Of a stretch of DNA of 7,733 nucleotides, positions 1-7,617 are shown piece after piece. The stretch's first letter is position 1, and each line of letters starts with the position of its first letter. The notes below the pieces were generated by a model. The model saw nothing but the letters and a program-made list of their open reading frames with translations, had not been told where the DNA came from and did not search any database. Source of the stretch: Bacteroidales bacterium (GTDB lineage: Bacteria > Bacteroidota > Bacteroidia > Bacteroidales > JAAUTT01); contig JAAUTT010000185.1 of the NCBI GenBank assembly GCA_012031335.1, positions 1 to 7,733 on the forward strand, read 5' to 3'. Both the position numbers and the translations under genes were made by a program.

Positions 1-485
1 GATAGTCCGGTAGCCTCAAGTTTTGCCCCCTGGATATAAAAGATTACAAATATCAGTACAAACGTACCTATGAATTCGCAAATGAAATTATTTGCCGGTT
101 TACGAATGGCAGGACCAGTGCAGAAGCAAGCCTTGATAGATCCGGGTTCCTGTGTGCTGTTGAAATGGTGCTGATAAAATAACCAAACCAGAAATGCGCC
201 CATAGCGGCTCCTGTAAATTGGGATACTACAAAAAAGGCTGCTTTTCCCCAGGGAAACAAGCCTGCAATTGAAAATCCCAGTGTTACTGCCGGATTCAGA
301 TGCGCTCCGGAGTAGGGTCCTGCAACCACAACACCTGTAAAAACAGCCAGTCCCCATCCCAAAGTTATCACAATCCATCCACCGGCATTGCCAAAGGTTT
401 TATTCAGGTTCACATTGGCAACTACACCATTGCCCAGTAAGATAAGCAACATGGTGCCTATAAATTCTGCAAAGTATTCGTTCAT
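1..485 (-). CDS. glpF: Glycerol uptake facilitator, aquaporin (MIP) family; 3' end outside window
   Basis: This is an inner-membrane channel for facilitated glycerol entry. The frame is open from the ATG at 485-483 to the window edge, giving 161 residues of a family usually about 240-280 long. It starts MNEYFAEFIG and shows hydrophobic helices at roughly residues 5-25, 36-56, 83-105 and 138-152. The first pore motif NPA is at 64-66, inside GPYSGAHLNPAVTLGF. The stretch FCTGPAIRKP (121-130) is typical of bacterial GlpF. The second NPA motif would lie beyond the window. The gene starts 21 bases after the glpK stop, so it is probably the third gene of a glpD-glpK-glpF operon; that context supports glycerol rather than water as the substrate. 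No frame break is visible. Its frame has no stop inside the window. Family and start are secure; substrate is inferred from the neighbours. Confidence 0.93.
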   Translation of the reverse strand, partial: MNEYFAEFIGTMLLILLGNGVVANVNLNKTFGNAGGWIVITLGWGLAVFTGVVVAGPYSGAHLNPAVTLGFSIAGLFPWGKAAFFVVSQFTGAAMGAFLVWLFYQHHFNSTQEPGSIKACFCTGPAIRKPANNFICEFIGTFVLIFVIFYIQGAKLEATGL

Positions 486-506
486 GATTTTGTGGTTTAA
501 ATTTTA

Positions 507-1984
507 TCAGGCAAGTGTTTTTCCGAGCGCTTTTTTCCAGCCGTCGATTAATAAAATTGTTTCTTCTTCACTCATTTTTTTATGGAATCTTCTATCGACA
601 GCCCATTGATTCCGGATTTCTTCGATATCGGTCCAGAAGCCTACTGCCAGGCCTGCCAGATAAGCAACCCCCAGTGCTGTTGTTTCGAGCGTGTGTGGCC
701 GGGTTACAGGGATCCCGAGTACATCGGCCTGTATCTGCATCAAAAGGTTGTTGATAGCAGCACCTCCATCCACCTTAAGTTCGGTGATAGGCTTGCCCAT
801 ATCTGCTTCCATGGCTTTTAACACATCCATCGTTTGAAAAGCAATTCCTTCGAGGGCTGCACGGGCAATATGAGCAGCGGTTGCCCCCCGGTGAGTCCTG
901 TTATTGTTCCTTTGGCATACGGGTCCCAATGAGGAGCTCCCAATCCGGTAAAGGCAGGAACCAAATAAACACCACCGTTGTTTTCTACTGATCCGGCCAG
1001 TTCCTCTACTCCGGCTGATGACCTTATAATACCCAGGCCATCGCGAAGCCATTGCACAACCGCTCCACCCATATAGATACTGCCTTCCAGCGCATACGTA
1101 GTTTTACCTCCTATTTGCCATGCAACAGTTGTTAGCAGGTTATTTTTGGACTCAACTGGTTTCGGACCTGTGTTGCAGAGCATAAAACATCCAGTTCCGT
1201 AGGTGTTTTTAACATTGCCAATTTCCAGACACATTTGTCCGAATGTTGCTGCCTGCTGGTCGCCTGCTACTCCTGCCAGTGGAATTTCAGCGCCAAAATG
1301 TATTTTCTCTGTTAAACCGTATACCTCCGATGATGATTTAACAACAGGAAGTATGTTTTCGGGGATATCCATCAGTTTAAGCAATGCTTTGTCCCATTCG
1401 AGCGTGTTTATATTGTAAAGCATTGTCCGGCAGGCATTGGTAACATCGGTAACATGGCATTTTCCCCCAGTCAGTTTCCAGATAAGCCATGTATCAACGG
1501 TACCAAAGGCAAGTTGTCCTTTTGCGGCTTTTTCTCTGGCTCCTTTTACATTGTCGAGGATCCATTTAATTTTTGTAGCAGAAAAATAAGCATCGATGAT
1601 CAAGCCTGTTTTCTTTTTGATGAGATCGGTATTTTCGCGTTTTAGCTCATCGCAGTAAGCTGATGTTCTTCTGTCCTGCCACACTATGGCATTGTAAACA
1701 GGTATCCCCGTTTCTCTGTCCCACAGAATAGCTGTTTCGCGTTGATTTGTAATACCAATAGCAGCAATGGCAGTGATGTCGACATGTGATGAAGACATAA
1801 CCTCCATTGCTGTTGAAAGCTGCGATTGCCATATTTCTTCGGGGTCGTGTTCCACCCATCCGGGTTGCGGGAAAATTTGTCCGAACTCTTTCTGCGACTG
1901 ATGAACAACTCTTCCGTCTTTGTCGAAAATAATCGCTCTGGAACTTGTTGTTCCCTGATCTAAGGCTAATATGTACCGGTTCAT
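507..1984 (-). pseudogene. glpK: Glycerol kinase, interrupted by one frameshift (or assembly indel)
   Basis: Glycerol kinase (FGGY family) converts glycerol and ATP to glycerol-3-phosphate in the cytosol. The first part (1984 down to about 890, 365 residues) has the phosphate-binding [13 protein letters not shown] (9-21), GITNQRE (77-83) with the glycerol-contacting R82 and E83, Y133, and [15 protein letters not shown] (238-252) with the catalytic-base region D242-Q243. After GTITGLT (359-365) the frame fails at a run of six C on the plus strand (884-889). The rest continues in another frame to the TGA at 509-507: [17 protein letters not shown], the nucleotide-site VDGGAAINNLL and ETTALGVAYLAGLAVGFW. 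Adding one base gives about 492 residues, close to the usual 495-500. It follows glpD by 74 bases and precedes glpF. Because both halves are well conserved, the gene may be functional in the cell, with a sequence error here. Confidence 0.92.
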
Positions 1985-2058
1985 AGTAGTTTATTGTATG
2001 TGAGTTTAGGGATTAATATTATCAAGGATATATCTTTCAGCCAGTTTGGTATATTCGT

Positions 2059-3573
2059 TTACCTGATTTTTTGCCAAACATCATCTTTACCAAGTTCGGC
2101 AGCCATTAAGCCGGCAACTGCTGCTGCCATGGAAATACTCTGCCTTGCATCGAGCAGGAGCGCTCTGGTACGCCTTGCCAGTATGTCTTCCACTGTGCGG
2201 GCCATTTCGTTTCGGACTCCAAAAATTACCTGTGCTTTTATAATGTTTAAGTCAGTGCTCAGATACTCTCCCCAGGCAGGATTTTCGGATTTTAATGCCA
2301 TTAATTTTTCCAGGTCCGACCCATAATAGTACCATGGAAGGTTCATATCCATATTTTTTGAACCATATATGCTGCAGTTGACAGTTGCAGACCGGGGGAT
2401 ATTCAGGTTATTTTCCTTTGCAATACAGTTAATTGCATCCTCACCCATTTTTCTGTAGGTTGTCCATTTACCACCGATAAGCGAAACCAGTCCCGAACGC
2501 ACTCACCTTAATGATATGCCCCCTGGATATTTCCCGGGTTTTCTTCCCATCTTTCAGTGGAGCTGCCAATGGACGAAGTCCCGCGAAAACACTTTTAACA
2601 TCTTTTCTTGTGGGAGGTTCGGACAAGAACTTACTGGCTGTTTCAAGGATAAAATCCACTTCCATATCCAATGCCCTGGGTTCTGGCTCAATAATATCTT
2701 TTTTTACATCCGTGGTTCCCAAAACTACTTTATTATGCCACGGAACGGCAAAGAATACCCTTCCGTCGGACGTTTTCGGAATCATGATGGCAAAGTCTCC
2801 GGGCAGGAATTTTTTATCGACAACCAGATGCACACCCTGGCTGGGGATTACCGTTGCTCTGGCTTCAGGATCGTCCATCTTCAGGATCTGGTCAACAAAA
2901 ATGCCTGTTGCATTCAGAACGCATTTAGCTTTTATGATATATTCCTTTCCTGATTCGGTGTCAACAGCTTCTACACCGCGCACCTTATCGTTGTTTTTAA
3001 TGAGGTTTGTGACCTTCATATAGTTCAAAGCTATGCCCCCTTTTGCGAAAACCGTTTGAGCCAGGTTTACGGCGAGCCTGGAATCGTCGAACTGGCCATC
3101 GAAGTATAGCACACTTCCTGAAAGATTTTTAGGGATCAGGGTGGATGCTTTTACCAAAGTTTCTTTTTTTGAAAAAGGCCTTGTGGCACCAAAGCTCAGT
3201 TTTCCTGCCATCAGGTTATATATGGTTAAGCCCATGGTATAGTAGGGAACACCCCAGAAATTATAATTGGGGATGAGAAAAGGCTGATTTTTTACCAGAT
3301 GAGGAGCGTTTTTTTCAGAATGCCCCGTTCGTGCAAAGCTTCCATCACCAGGGAGATGTTCCCCTGAGCCAGGTAACGAACCCCTCCGTGCACCAGTTTG
3401 GTACTTCGGCTGGAGGTGCCTTTTGAAAAATCGTATTGTTCGAGAAGCAATGTTTTAAGACCCCGGGTAGAACCTTCAATGGCAGCACCCAAACCGGAAG
3501 CCCCACCTCCGATAATAACAAGATCCCACTCACCTGATTTCTCAAGCTGTTGTATAGCCCGATCTCTTTGCAT
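2059..3573 (-). pseudogene. glpD: FAD-dependent glycerol-3-phosphate dehydrogenase, interrupted by two frameshifts (or assembly indels)
   Basis: GlpD is a membrane-associated flavoprotein that oxidises glycerol-3-phosphate to dihydroxyacetone phosphate and passes electrons to quinone. From the ATG at 3573 it shows the dinucleotide fold WDLVIIGGGASGLGA (16-30, GGGASG at 22-27) and the family motif GTSSRSTKLVHGGVRYL (52-68). The frame breaks at a run of seven A (minus strand, 3309-3315). It resumes as NAPHLVKNQPFLIPNY and runs through GVHLVVDKKF, VPWHNKVVLGTTD and VFAGLRPL. It breaks again near 2496 after GHIIKVSA and resumes as SGLVSLIGGKWTTYRKM, followed by the C-terminal helical domain ending at the TAA at 2061-2059. 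The two errors compensate: one base short, then one extra. The repaired protein is 504 residues, near the 501 of E. coli GlpD. It is probably the first gene of the glp operon. Confidence 0.92.
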
Positions 3574-3616
3574 GAATAATTAGCAGTTAGTTCGCGTTAG
3601 TGTTGAAAATGTTTTC

Positions 3617-3649
3617 TAAAGCTATAACATATTTTTATTCAGCCGGAAA
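3617..3649 (-). promoter_or_regulatory. Candidate promoter for the glpDKF operon
   Basis: On the minus strand, TAGCTTTA (3624-3617) matches seven of eight positions of the Bacteroidota -7 element TAnnTTTG. It lies 21 bases downstream of TTTC (3649-3646), a near match to the -33 TTTG. Transcription would begin about 40 bases before the glpD start. The tRNA terminator lies upstream, so the operon needs its own promoter in 3574-3720. I see no clear operator palindrome there. AT-rich DNA gives such matches by chance, so this is tentative. Confidence 0.35.
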
Positions 3650-3720
3650 TTCATGATTTGTTATGAAACATTTAATGGATGAAAAGATAAGAGCAGAGAT
3701 ATTGCCTGAATGGTGGCCAT

Positions 3721-3748
3721 AAAAAAAGCCCCAGTAAATACTGAGGCT
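3721..3748 (-). terminator. Intrinsic terminator after tRNA-Gln
   Basis: Read on the minus strand, AGCCTCAGT, loop ATTT and ACTGGGGCT form a nine-base-pair stem with one G-U pair, followed directly by seven T. It lies 14 bases after the end of the tRNA and ends the glnS / tRNA-Gln transcript before the glp operon begins. Confidence 0.9.
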
Positions 3749-3762
3749 TCGACCTTTGTTTG

Positions 3763-3835
3763 TTGTCCTGCCAGGGGTCGAACCTGGACTCTTCTGATCC
3801 AGAATCAGACGTGTTGCCAGTTACACCACAGGACA
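3763..3835 (-). tRNA. tRNA-Gln, anticodon CUG
   Basis: The 73-base cloverleaf reads on the minus strand as acceptor TGTCCTG / CAGGACA plus discriminator A, D stem GTGT / ACAC, anticodon stem TCTGA / TCAGA with loop TTCTGGA, variable region AGAGT, and T stem CCAGG / CCTGG with loop TTCGACC. All stems pair fully. Loop positions 34-36 are CTG, which reads the glutamine codon CAG. The first pair is U1-A72, a weak pair known as an identity element for glutaminyl-tRNA synthetase in E. coli. CCA is not encoded. The gene sits 61 bases downstream of glnS on the same strand and 14 bases before a terminator, so it could be cotranscribed with glnS or use its own promoter. Confidence 0.96.
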
Positions 3836-3849
3836 ATATTTAAGAGCTG

Positions 3850-3857
3850 CAAATTTA
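3850..3857 (-). promoter_or_regulatory. Possible -7 element for a tRNA-Gln promoter
   Basis: The minus strand reads TAAATTTG, a perfect match to TAnnTTTG, 14 bases before the tRNA, which would leave a leader of under ten bases. No good -33 TTTG is found at the usual 17-23 base spacing. The tRNA may instead be processed from the glnS transcript. Confidence 0.25.
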
Positions 3858-3896
3858 ACAGCAAATTCTAAATTTTATACTAATCGGTGAAAAAAA

Positions 3897-5609
3897 TTAT
3901 TCATCACCTTTTCCGGCAATTTTAGCCCATTTGTCCTTCAGGGTTACTGTTCTGTTAAACACTAATTTGCCGGGTGTAGTATCGTTGTCAACGCAAAAAT
4001 AACCGATACGTTCGAATTGTATTTTCTCCATTTTCTGAACATCTTTCAGGTAAGGTTCCACAAAACATTCCTTCACAATCAAAGAATCGGGGTTGAGGTT
4101 TACCTTAAAATCGCAATCGTCGGAGGTGTCTTCAGGATCCTCTTTAACAAAAAGGCGGTCGTATAACCTGGCCTCGGCTTTAAGTGCATGTGCAGCCGAA
4201 ACCCAGTGTATGGTTCCCTTTACCTTACGTCCATCGGGCGAATTGCCACCTTTAGAGGCAGGGTCGACAGTGCACCTGAGCTCAATAACATTTCCGCCGG
4301 CATCTTTAATAACTTCTTCGCACTTCAGGAAATATGCATACCGCAAACGTACTTCGGTACCCGGGGCCAACCTGAAGAACTTCTTCGGAGGAGTTTCCAT
4401 GAAGTCGTCCGATTCGATATAAATTTCCCGGCTAAAGGGGACCTGGCGGGTTCCCATTGATTCGTCCTCGGGATTATTGATAGCCTCGTGCCATTCTTCC
4501 TTACCTTCGGGATAATTAGTGATGGTTACTTTCAAAGGGTTGAAAACGCCCATTACCCGTTTTGATTTCTTATTGAGATCTTCGCGAACACAGAATTCGA
4601 GCAGCGACACGTCGATTACCTGGTCGCGGCGGGCTACACCAACACGTTCGGCAAAATTACGAACACTTTCGGGTGTGTAACCACGACGGCGTAAACCGCA
4701 TATGGTCGGCATACGTGGGTCGTCCCAACCATTTACAATACCTTCTTTTACCAGGGTGAGCAGTTTACGTTTGCTCATTACGGTATAAGTAAGGTTTAAG
4801 CGGGCAAATTCAATCTGCTGGGGAGCGTATATTTCCAATTCTTTGATAAACCAATCGTATAAAGGGCGGTGTACTTCAAACTCCAGGGTACAAAGTGAAT
4901 GGGTAATTCCTTCGATGGAATCGCTTTGTCCGTGGGCAAAGTCGTACATGGGGTAAATACACCATTTGTTGCCGGTACGGTGGTGATCAGTATGAAGGAT
5001 ACGGTAAAGAATCGGGTCGCGCATAAGCATATTGGAATGCGCCATGTCGATTTTAGCACGCAATACCCTTGAGCCGTCAGGAAAAGCGCCAGCCTTCATC
5101 TGTTCGAAGAGGCTCAGGTTTTCTTCCACGCTGCGGGTCCGGTATGGACTATCCTTGCCAGCCTGATTGACTGTGCCGCGATAAGCGCCCATCTCTTCCT
5201 GGTTCAGGTCGCACACATAAGCTTTTTCTTTTTTTATGAGCTTAACAGCATAATCGTATAAAGTATCGAAATAGTCGCTGGCATAAAACTCCCGGTTGTC
5301 CCAGTCAAAACCAAGCCAATGAACATCCTCCTTGATGGAATCGACATATTCAGTATCTTCCTTGGTAGGGTTTGTATCATCGAAACGGAGGTTACAAAGG
5401 CCGTTATATTTTGTTGCAGTTCCAAAGTTAAGACATATCGACTTTGCATGACCGATATGCAGATATCCGTTGGGTTCGGGCGGGAAACGGGTGTGCACCC
5501 TTCCGCCGTACTTTTGGGTACGGATATCTTCCTCTATGATAGTATGAATGAAATTTTTTGCTTCAGGTTCTTTGTTTTCACCAATCTTTTTATCATCCGA
5601 AATTTCCAT
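3897..5609 (-). CDS. glnS: Glutaminyl-tRNA synthetase (glutamine--tRNA ligase)
   Basis: This class Ic synthetase charges tRNA-Gln with glutamine using ATP in the cytosol. The 570-residue protein is intact and close to the usual 550-580. The ATP-site signature HIGH is at 51-54 within [15 protein letters not shown], and the KMSKS-type motif is VMSKRK at 277-282. RFDDTNP (75-81) and [16 protein letters not shown] (238-253) are GlnRS rather than bacterial GluRS features. The last 230 residues form the two beta-barrel anticodon-binding domains, with [20 protein letters not shown] at 468-487. The first 20 residues are a charged extension. The ATG at 5609 has no Shine-Dalgarno sequence, as is usual in this phylum. 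A run of seven A (minus strand, 5229-5235) is read correctly here as LIKKEKAYV, unlike the broken run of the same length in glpD. Its own substrate tRNA gene lies just downstream. Confidence 0.98.
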   Translation of the reverse strand: MEISDDKKIGENKEPEAKNFIHTIIEEDIRTQKYGGRVHTRFPPEPNGYLHIGHAKSICLNFGTATKYNGLCNLRFDDTNPTKEDTEYVDSIKEDVHWLGFDWDNREFYASDYFDTLYDYAVKLIKKEKAYVCDLNQEEMGAYRGTVNQAGKDSPYRTRSVEENLSLFEQMKAGAFPDGSRVLRAKIDMAHSNMLMRDPILYRILHTDHHRTGNKWCIYPMYDFAHGQSDSIEGITHSLCTLEFEVHRPLYDWFIKELEIYAPQQIEFARLNLTYTVMSKRKLLTLVKEGIVNGWDDPRMPTICGLRRRGYTPESVRNFAERVGVARRDQVIDVSLLEFCVREDLNKKSKRVMGVFNPLKVTITNYPEGKEEWHEAINNPEDESMGTRQVPFSREIYIESDDFMETPPKKFFRLAPGTEVRLRYAYFLKCEEVIKDAGGNVIELRCTVDPASKGGNSPDGRKVKGTIHWVSAAHALKAEARLYDRLFVKEDPEDTSDDCDFKVNLNPDSLIVKECFVEPYLKDVQKMEKIQFERIGYFCVDNDTTPGKLVFNRTVTLKDKWAKIAGKGDE

Positions 5610-5676
5610 GTATCAAACTTTAACAATTATATATTTTTATAGGTTTTTTAATCTATTCCTTTAATTTTAAAGGTTG

Positions 5677-5705
5677 TAAAAATACGATTTTTACCAAACA
5701 TCAAA
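5677..5705 (-). promoter_or_regulatory. Candidate promoter for glnS
   Basis: On the minus strand, TTTG (5705-5702) is followed after 17 bases by TATTTTTA (5684-5677), seven of eight matches to TAnnTTTG. Transcription would start about 60 bases before the glnS ATG. This lies in the divergent 195-base gap (5610-5804) between glnS and the plus-strand gene. The other half of the gap must hold the plus-strand promoter, for which TACTTTTT near 5753-5760 is only a weak -7 candidate with no clear -33 partner. The gap is AT-rich throughout. Confidence 0.35.
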
Positions 5706-5804
5706 TATACACGATAAATTACTTCAAAAAGCGGAATAATTTTTGAGAGCTTTACTTTTTATTATTCAACACTACGCCACTAAATAACCTAAAATCTAAC
5801 CGTT

Positions 5805-7219
5805 ATGAAAAGTCCAGTATCAATTTTATCGTTGTTAGTCCTTGTATTCTGTCTGAGCAATGTCAAAGGTCAGTTAAACACATTCGATTTATCGAAATAC
5901 AAAACGGCCGATTATACCCGGCAAATGCTTACCCTTTCAGGAGATGTTTCGGGGAGCTACACCGAAAATAAATCGGATGGGTATGCATCGTACAATAAAA
6001 ATTTCCAGCCAAATTTCGATATCCAATATCTTTTGGTTAAAAACAACCGGGAGGTTCAACAGAAAATAAATGTCGATCTCAACTTAGCTCCAAATACTTA
6101 TTCCTACAATTCTTCAAGCTCAAGTTCAAATAATTTCTATTCCAGATTACGGGAAAACCGAAGCGACGGATCCTTTTATTTCGATTCAGAAAACAGGTTT
6201 TATTTTAAAACCAATCAATTCTTTGAATTAAGACCAGGCGGAAACTTATTTGCACATTACAGAAAAGCTGACACTAAAAGTGTAAACAGCCCCAACACCA
6301 ATGAGCAAAGTACTACCCAAAGAAGTCTGGACGGATTCTTTACAATACCTGTTGGAATTGGTTTTGGTCGGTTGGAAAATGTTGAAGACGCCAGAATGGC
6401 GGTGTTGATGCTGGAGGAACTTTACAAAAACGGTAAAATATCAAAAGCCGTAAGTGACGAAGATATTTTATTATTTGCCGAAAAGATAACCCAATTGAGG
6501 AATATGCGCCATTTCGATGCACGGAAAAGGAGGATATACGAAATTCAGGCCGTCGACAGCTTTTTACGTAACAATTCGTATTCCCAATCGCAAGACGCGG
6601 TTTATTTCGCCAGCTTATACGATAATTGGGAGTATGCGAATAACCCCTTGCGTTTATCAGGATACCGATTAACGATAGGTGTTGATCCAAATCTGGAGTA
6701 TTCATTAGATAATTATTTGTCGGTGAGCAAAAATTATGATTTTAGTAAAGGAGCAGGTGTTTTTATCCCGTGGTGAGCGCGAAAGCCCCTTAGCCTGAAA
6801 TGGCAACAAAGCTTATGGATCACCGGCGGCTACAGTATAACACAAACCGAATCCGTCTCAAAGTATACAAACAGTAATGAAAGTACGTCATCGGTCGATG
6901 TTAGCAGGGTTTATATCCGGGGTAGCGTCGGAATGGGGTTTTTCCTGATACCCGGTCGTATTTCAGGATGTCGTTGGATCCGGCTGTATGGAAAACCTGG
7001 CGCAATTATGATATTGGTTCGAATTATGCCGATTCAGAGGAGTTAATTTTTAATCTTTTCTTTAACCTAAACGGATACCTTTATGTTTCGGAACGATTTA
7101 ATGTCAATTACAGAATAACAACAAGTTTTAATGGATTGGACTTTGAGCATTCATCTTTAGCAAAAATCATAAATTTTGCTACATCTTTTAATTTAAGCTG
7201 TTCTTATAGCATATTTTAA
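5805..7219 (+). pseudogene. Uncharacterised secreted protein, probable outer-membrane beta-barrel; frame broken at two places (or assembly errors)
   Basis: I do not recognise a named family. Residues 1-22 (MKSPVSILSL... SNVKG) look like a signal peptide with cleavage before Q23; the Cys at 16 is not in a good lipobox. Residues 38-185 alternate polar and hydrophobic positions as in beta-strands, with a run of six Ser at 103-108. Residues about 189-275 are instead rich in charged helix-like sequence (NVEDARMAVLMLEEL, FAEKITQLRNMRHFDARKRR, YDNWEYANNPLR). Beta-type sequence then returns. The frame meets TGA at 6774-6776, yet the same frame downstream reads SLKWQQSLWITGGYSITQTE. It shifts again at a run of five T (6939-6943), where one added base gives GMGFFPDTRSYF. 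The protein ends SCSYSIF, with the terminal Phe common in outer-membrane proteins. Repaired length is about 471 residues. folB follows after 7 bases. Export and barrel fold are inferred; the function is unknown. Confidence 0.75.
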
Positions 7220-7226
7220 TTTTAAA

Positions 7227-7577
7227 ATGGGGTTGATACGTATAGAAGGAATGGAGTTTTACGCCTACCATGGTTGTTATGAAGCGGAACAAATTGTGGG
7301 GAACAGGTTTCTGGTCGATCTAACTATGGAAACCGATATTGCAAAACCTTCGCAAAGCGATAATATAAAGGATGCATTAAACTATCATCAGGCATATAAT
7401 ATCGTAAAGGAGCAAATGATGGTACGCTCGAATCTGCTGGAACATATTGCCAAAAGAATTATCGATGCGCTATATGATACATTTCCCCAGATAAAAAAGG
7501 CAACTGTAAAAGTTTCGAAGCTACACCCTCCCATGGGTGGGCAGATAAGAAGTGTGAGTGTTGAATTTACAAAATAG
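7227..7577 (+). CDS. folB: Dihydroneopterin aldolase
   Basis: FolB cleaves 7,8-dihydroneopterin to 6-hydroxymethyl-7,8-dihydropterin and glycolaldehyde in tetrahydrofolate synthesis; the family is a cytosolic homo-octamer. The protein has 116 residues, close to the usual 115-125. Visible motifs are GMEFYAYHGCYEAEQIVG (8-25, with conserved E21), NYHQAY with the catalytic Y53, LLEHIAKRI (70-78) with pterin-anchoring E72, and VKVSKLHPPMGG (94-105) with the active-site K98. The ATG at 7227 lies 7 bases after the stop of the upstream outer-membrane gene, so the two are probably cotranscribed. There is no Shine-Dalgarno sequence, in keeping with the other genes here. The stop is TAG at 7575-7577. 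No functional link between folate synthesis and the upstream gene is evident. Confidence 0.97.
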   Translation: MGLIRIEGMEFYAYHGCYEAEQIVGNRFLVDLTMETDIAKPSQSDNIKDALNYHQAYNIVKEQMMVRSNLLEHIAKRIIDALYDTFPQIKKATVKVSKLHPPMGGQIRSVSVEFTK

Positions 7578-7595
7578 TATCAAGTATCAGTATCA
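7576..7595. repeat. Short tandem repeat of AGTATCA
   Basis: Two perfect copies of AGTATCA are followed by a partial copy, GTATCA. The array begins inside the folB stop codon and runs straight into the C-rich motif. It is small and could be chance, but together with the next motif it suggests a dispersed intergenic repeat inserted at the 3' end of folB. Confidence 0.5.
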
Positions 7596-7617
7596 CCTCA
7601 CCCCCGACCCCTCTCCT
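7596..7617. repeat. C-rich motif resembling half of a dispersed LTPxPSP-type repeat
   Basis: The motif contains TCACCCCCGACCCCTCTCC inside strongly AT-rich flanks. Similar CTCACCCCCG(A/G)CCCCTCTCC sequences recur between genes in many bacterial genomes, often as an arm of a hairpin whose other arm is GGAGAGGGG, and are often mis-annotated as LTPDPSP peptides. The second arm is not seen here, so this copy is truncated or a different element. Identification is from memory of the motif, not from a search. Confidence 0.45.

Noticed and set aside
100..378. A 92-codon minus-strand open frame rich in Cys, Ser and Arg
   Set aside because: It is an off-frame shadow of glpF; the real frame gives an aquaporin with an NPA motif and has no stop inside the window.
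1994..3023. Plus-strand open frames of 110, 145 and 170 codons opposite glpD
   Set aside because: They are antisense shadows of conserved GlpD coding sequence, with no recognisable protein features.
884..3315. Programmed frameshifting in glpK and glpD as a regulatory system
   Set aside because: The needed -1 slips fit G6 and A7 runs, but the second glpD site needs the opposite shift at a two-base run, and such control is not known to me for these genes. Indel errors are simpler.
3836..3896. Possible hairpins (GCTG / CAGC and GGTGA / TCACC) between glnS and the tRNA
   Set aside because: The stems are only four or five pairs with long loops, so neither is a credible terminator or regulator.
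5319..5642. A 107-codon plus-strand frame starting inside glnS
   Set aside because: It is antisense to the conserved HIGH-motif region of GlnRS and extends into the AT-rich gap by chance.
6340..6705. A 121-codon minus-strand frame
   Set aside because: It overlaps the coherent plus-strand signal-peptide protein and has composition typical of an antisense shadow.
6774..6776. Possible recoding of TGA as an amino acid
   Set aside because: glpK ends at TGA in the expected place, and no selenocysteine hairpin or suppressor tRNA is visible, so a mutation or sequence error is simpler.
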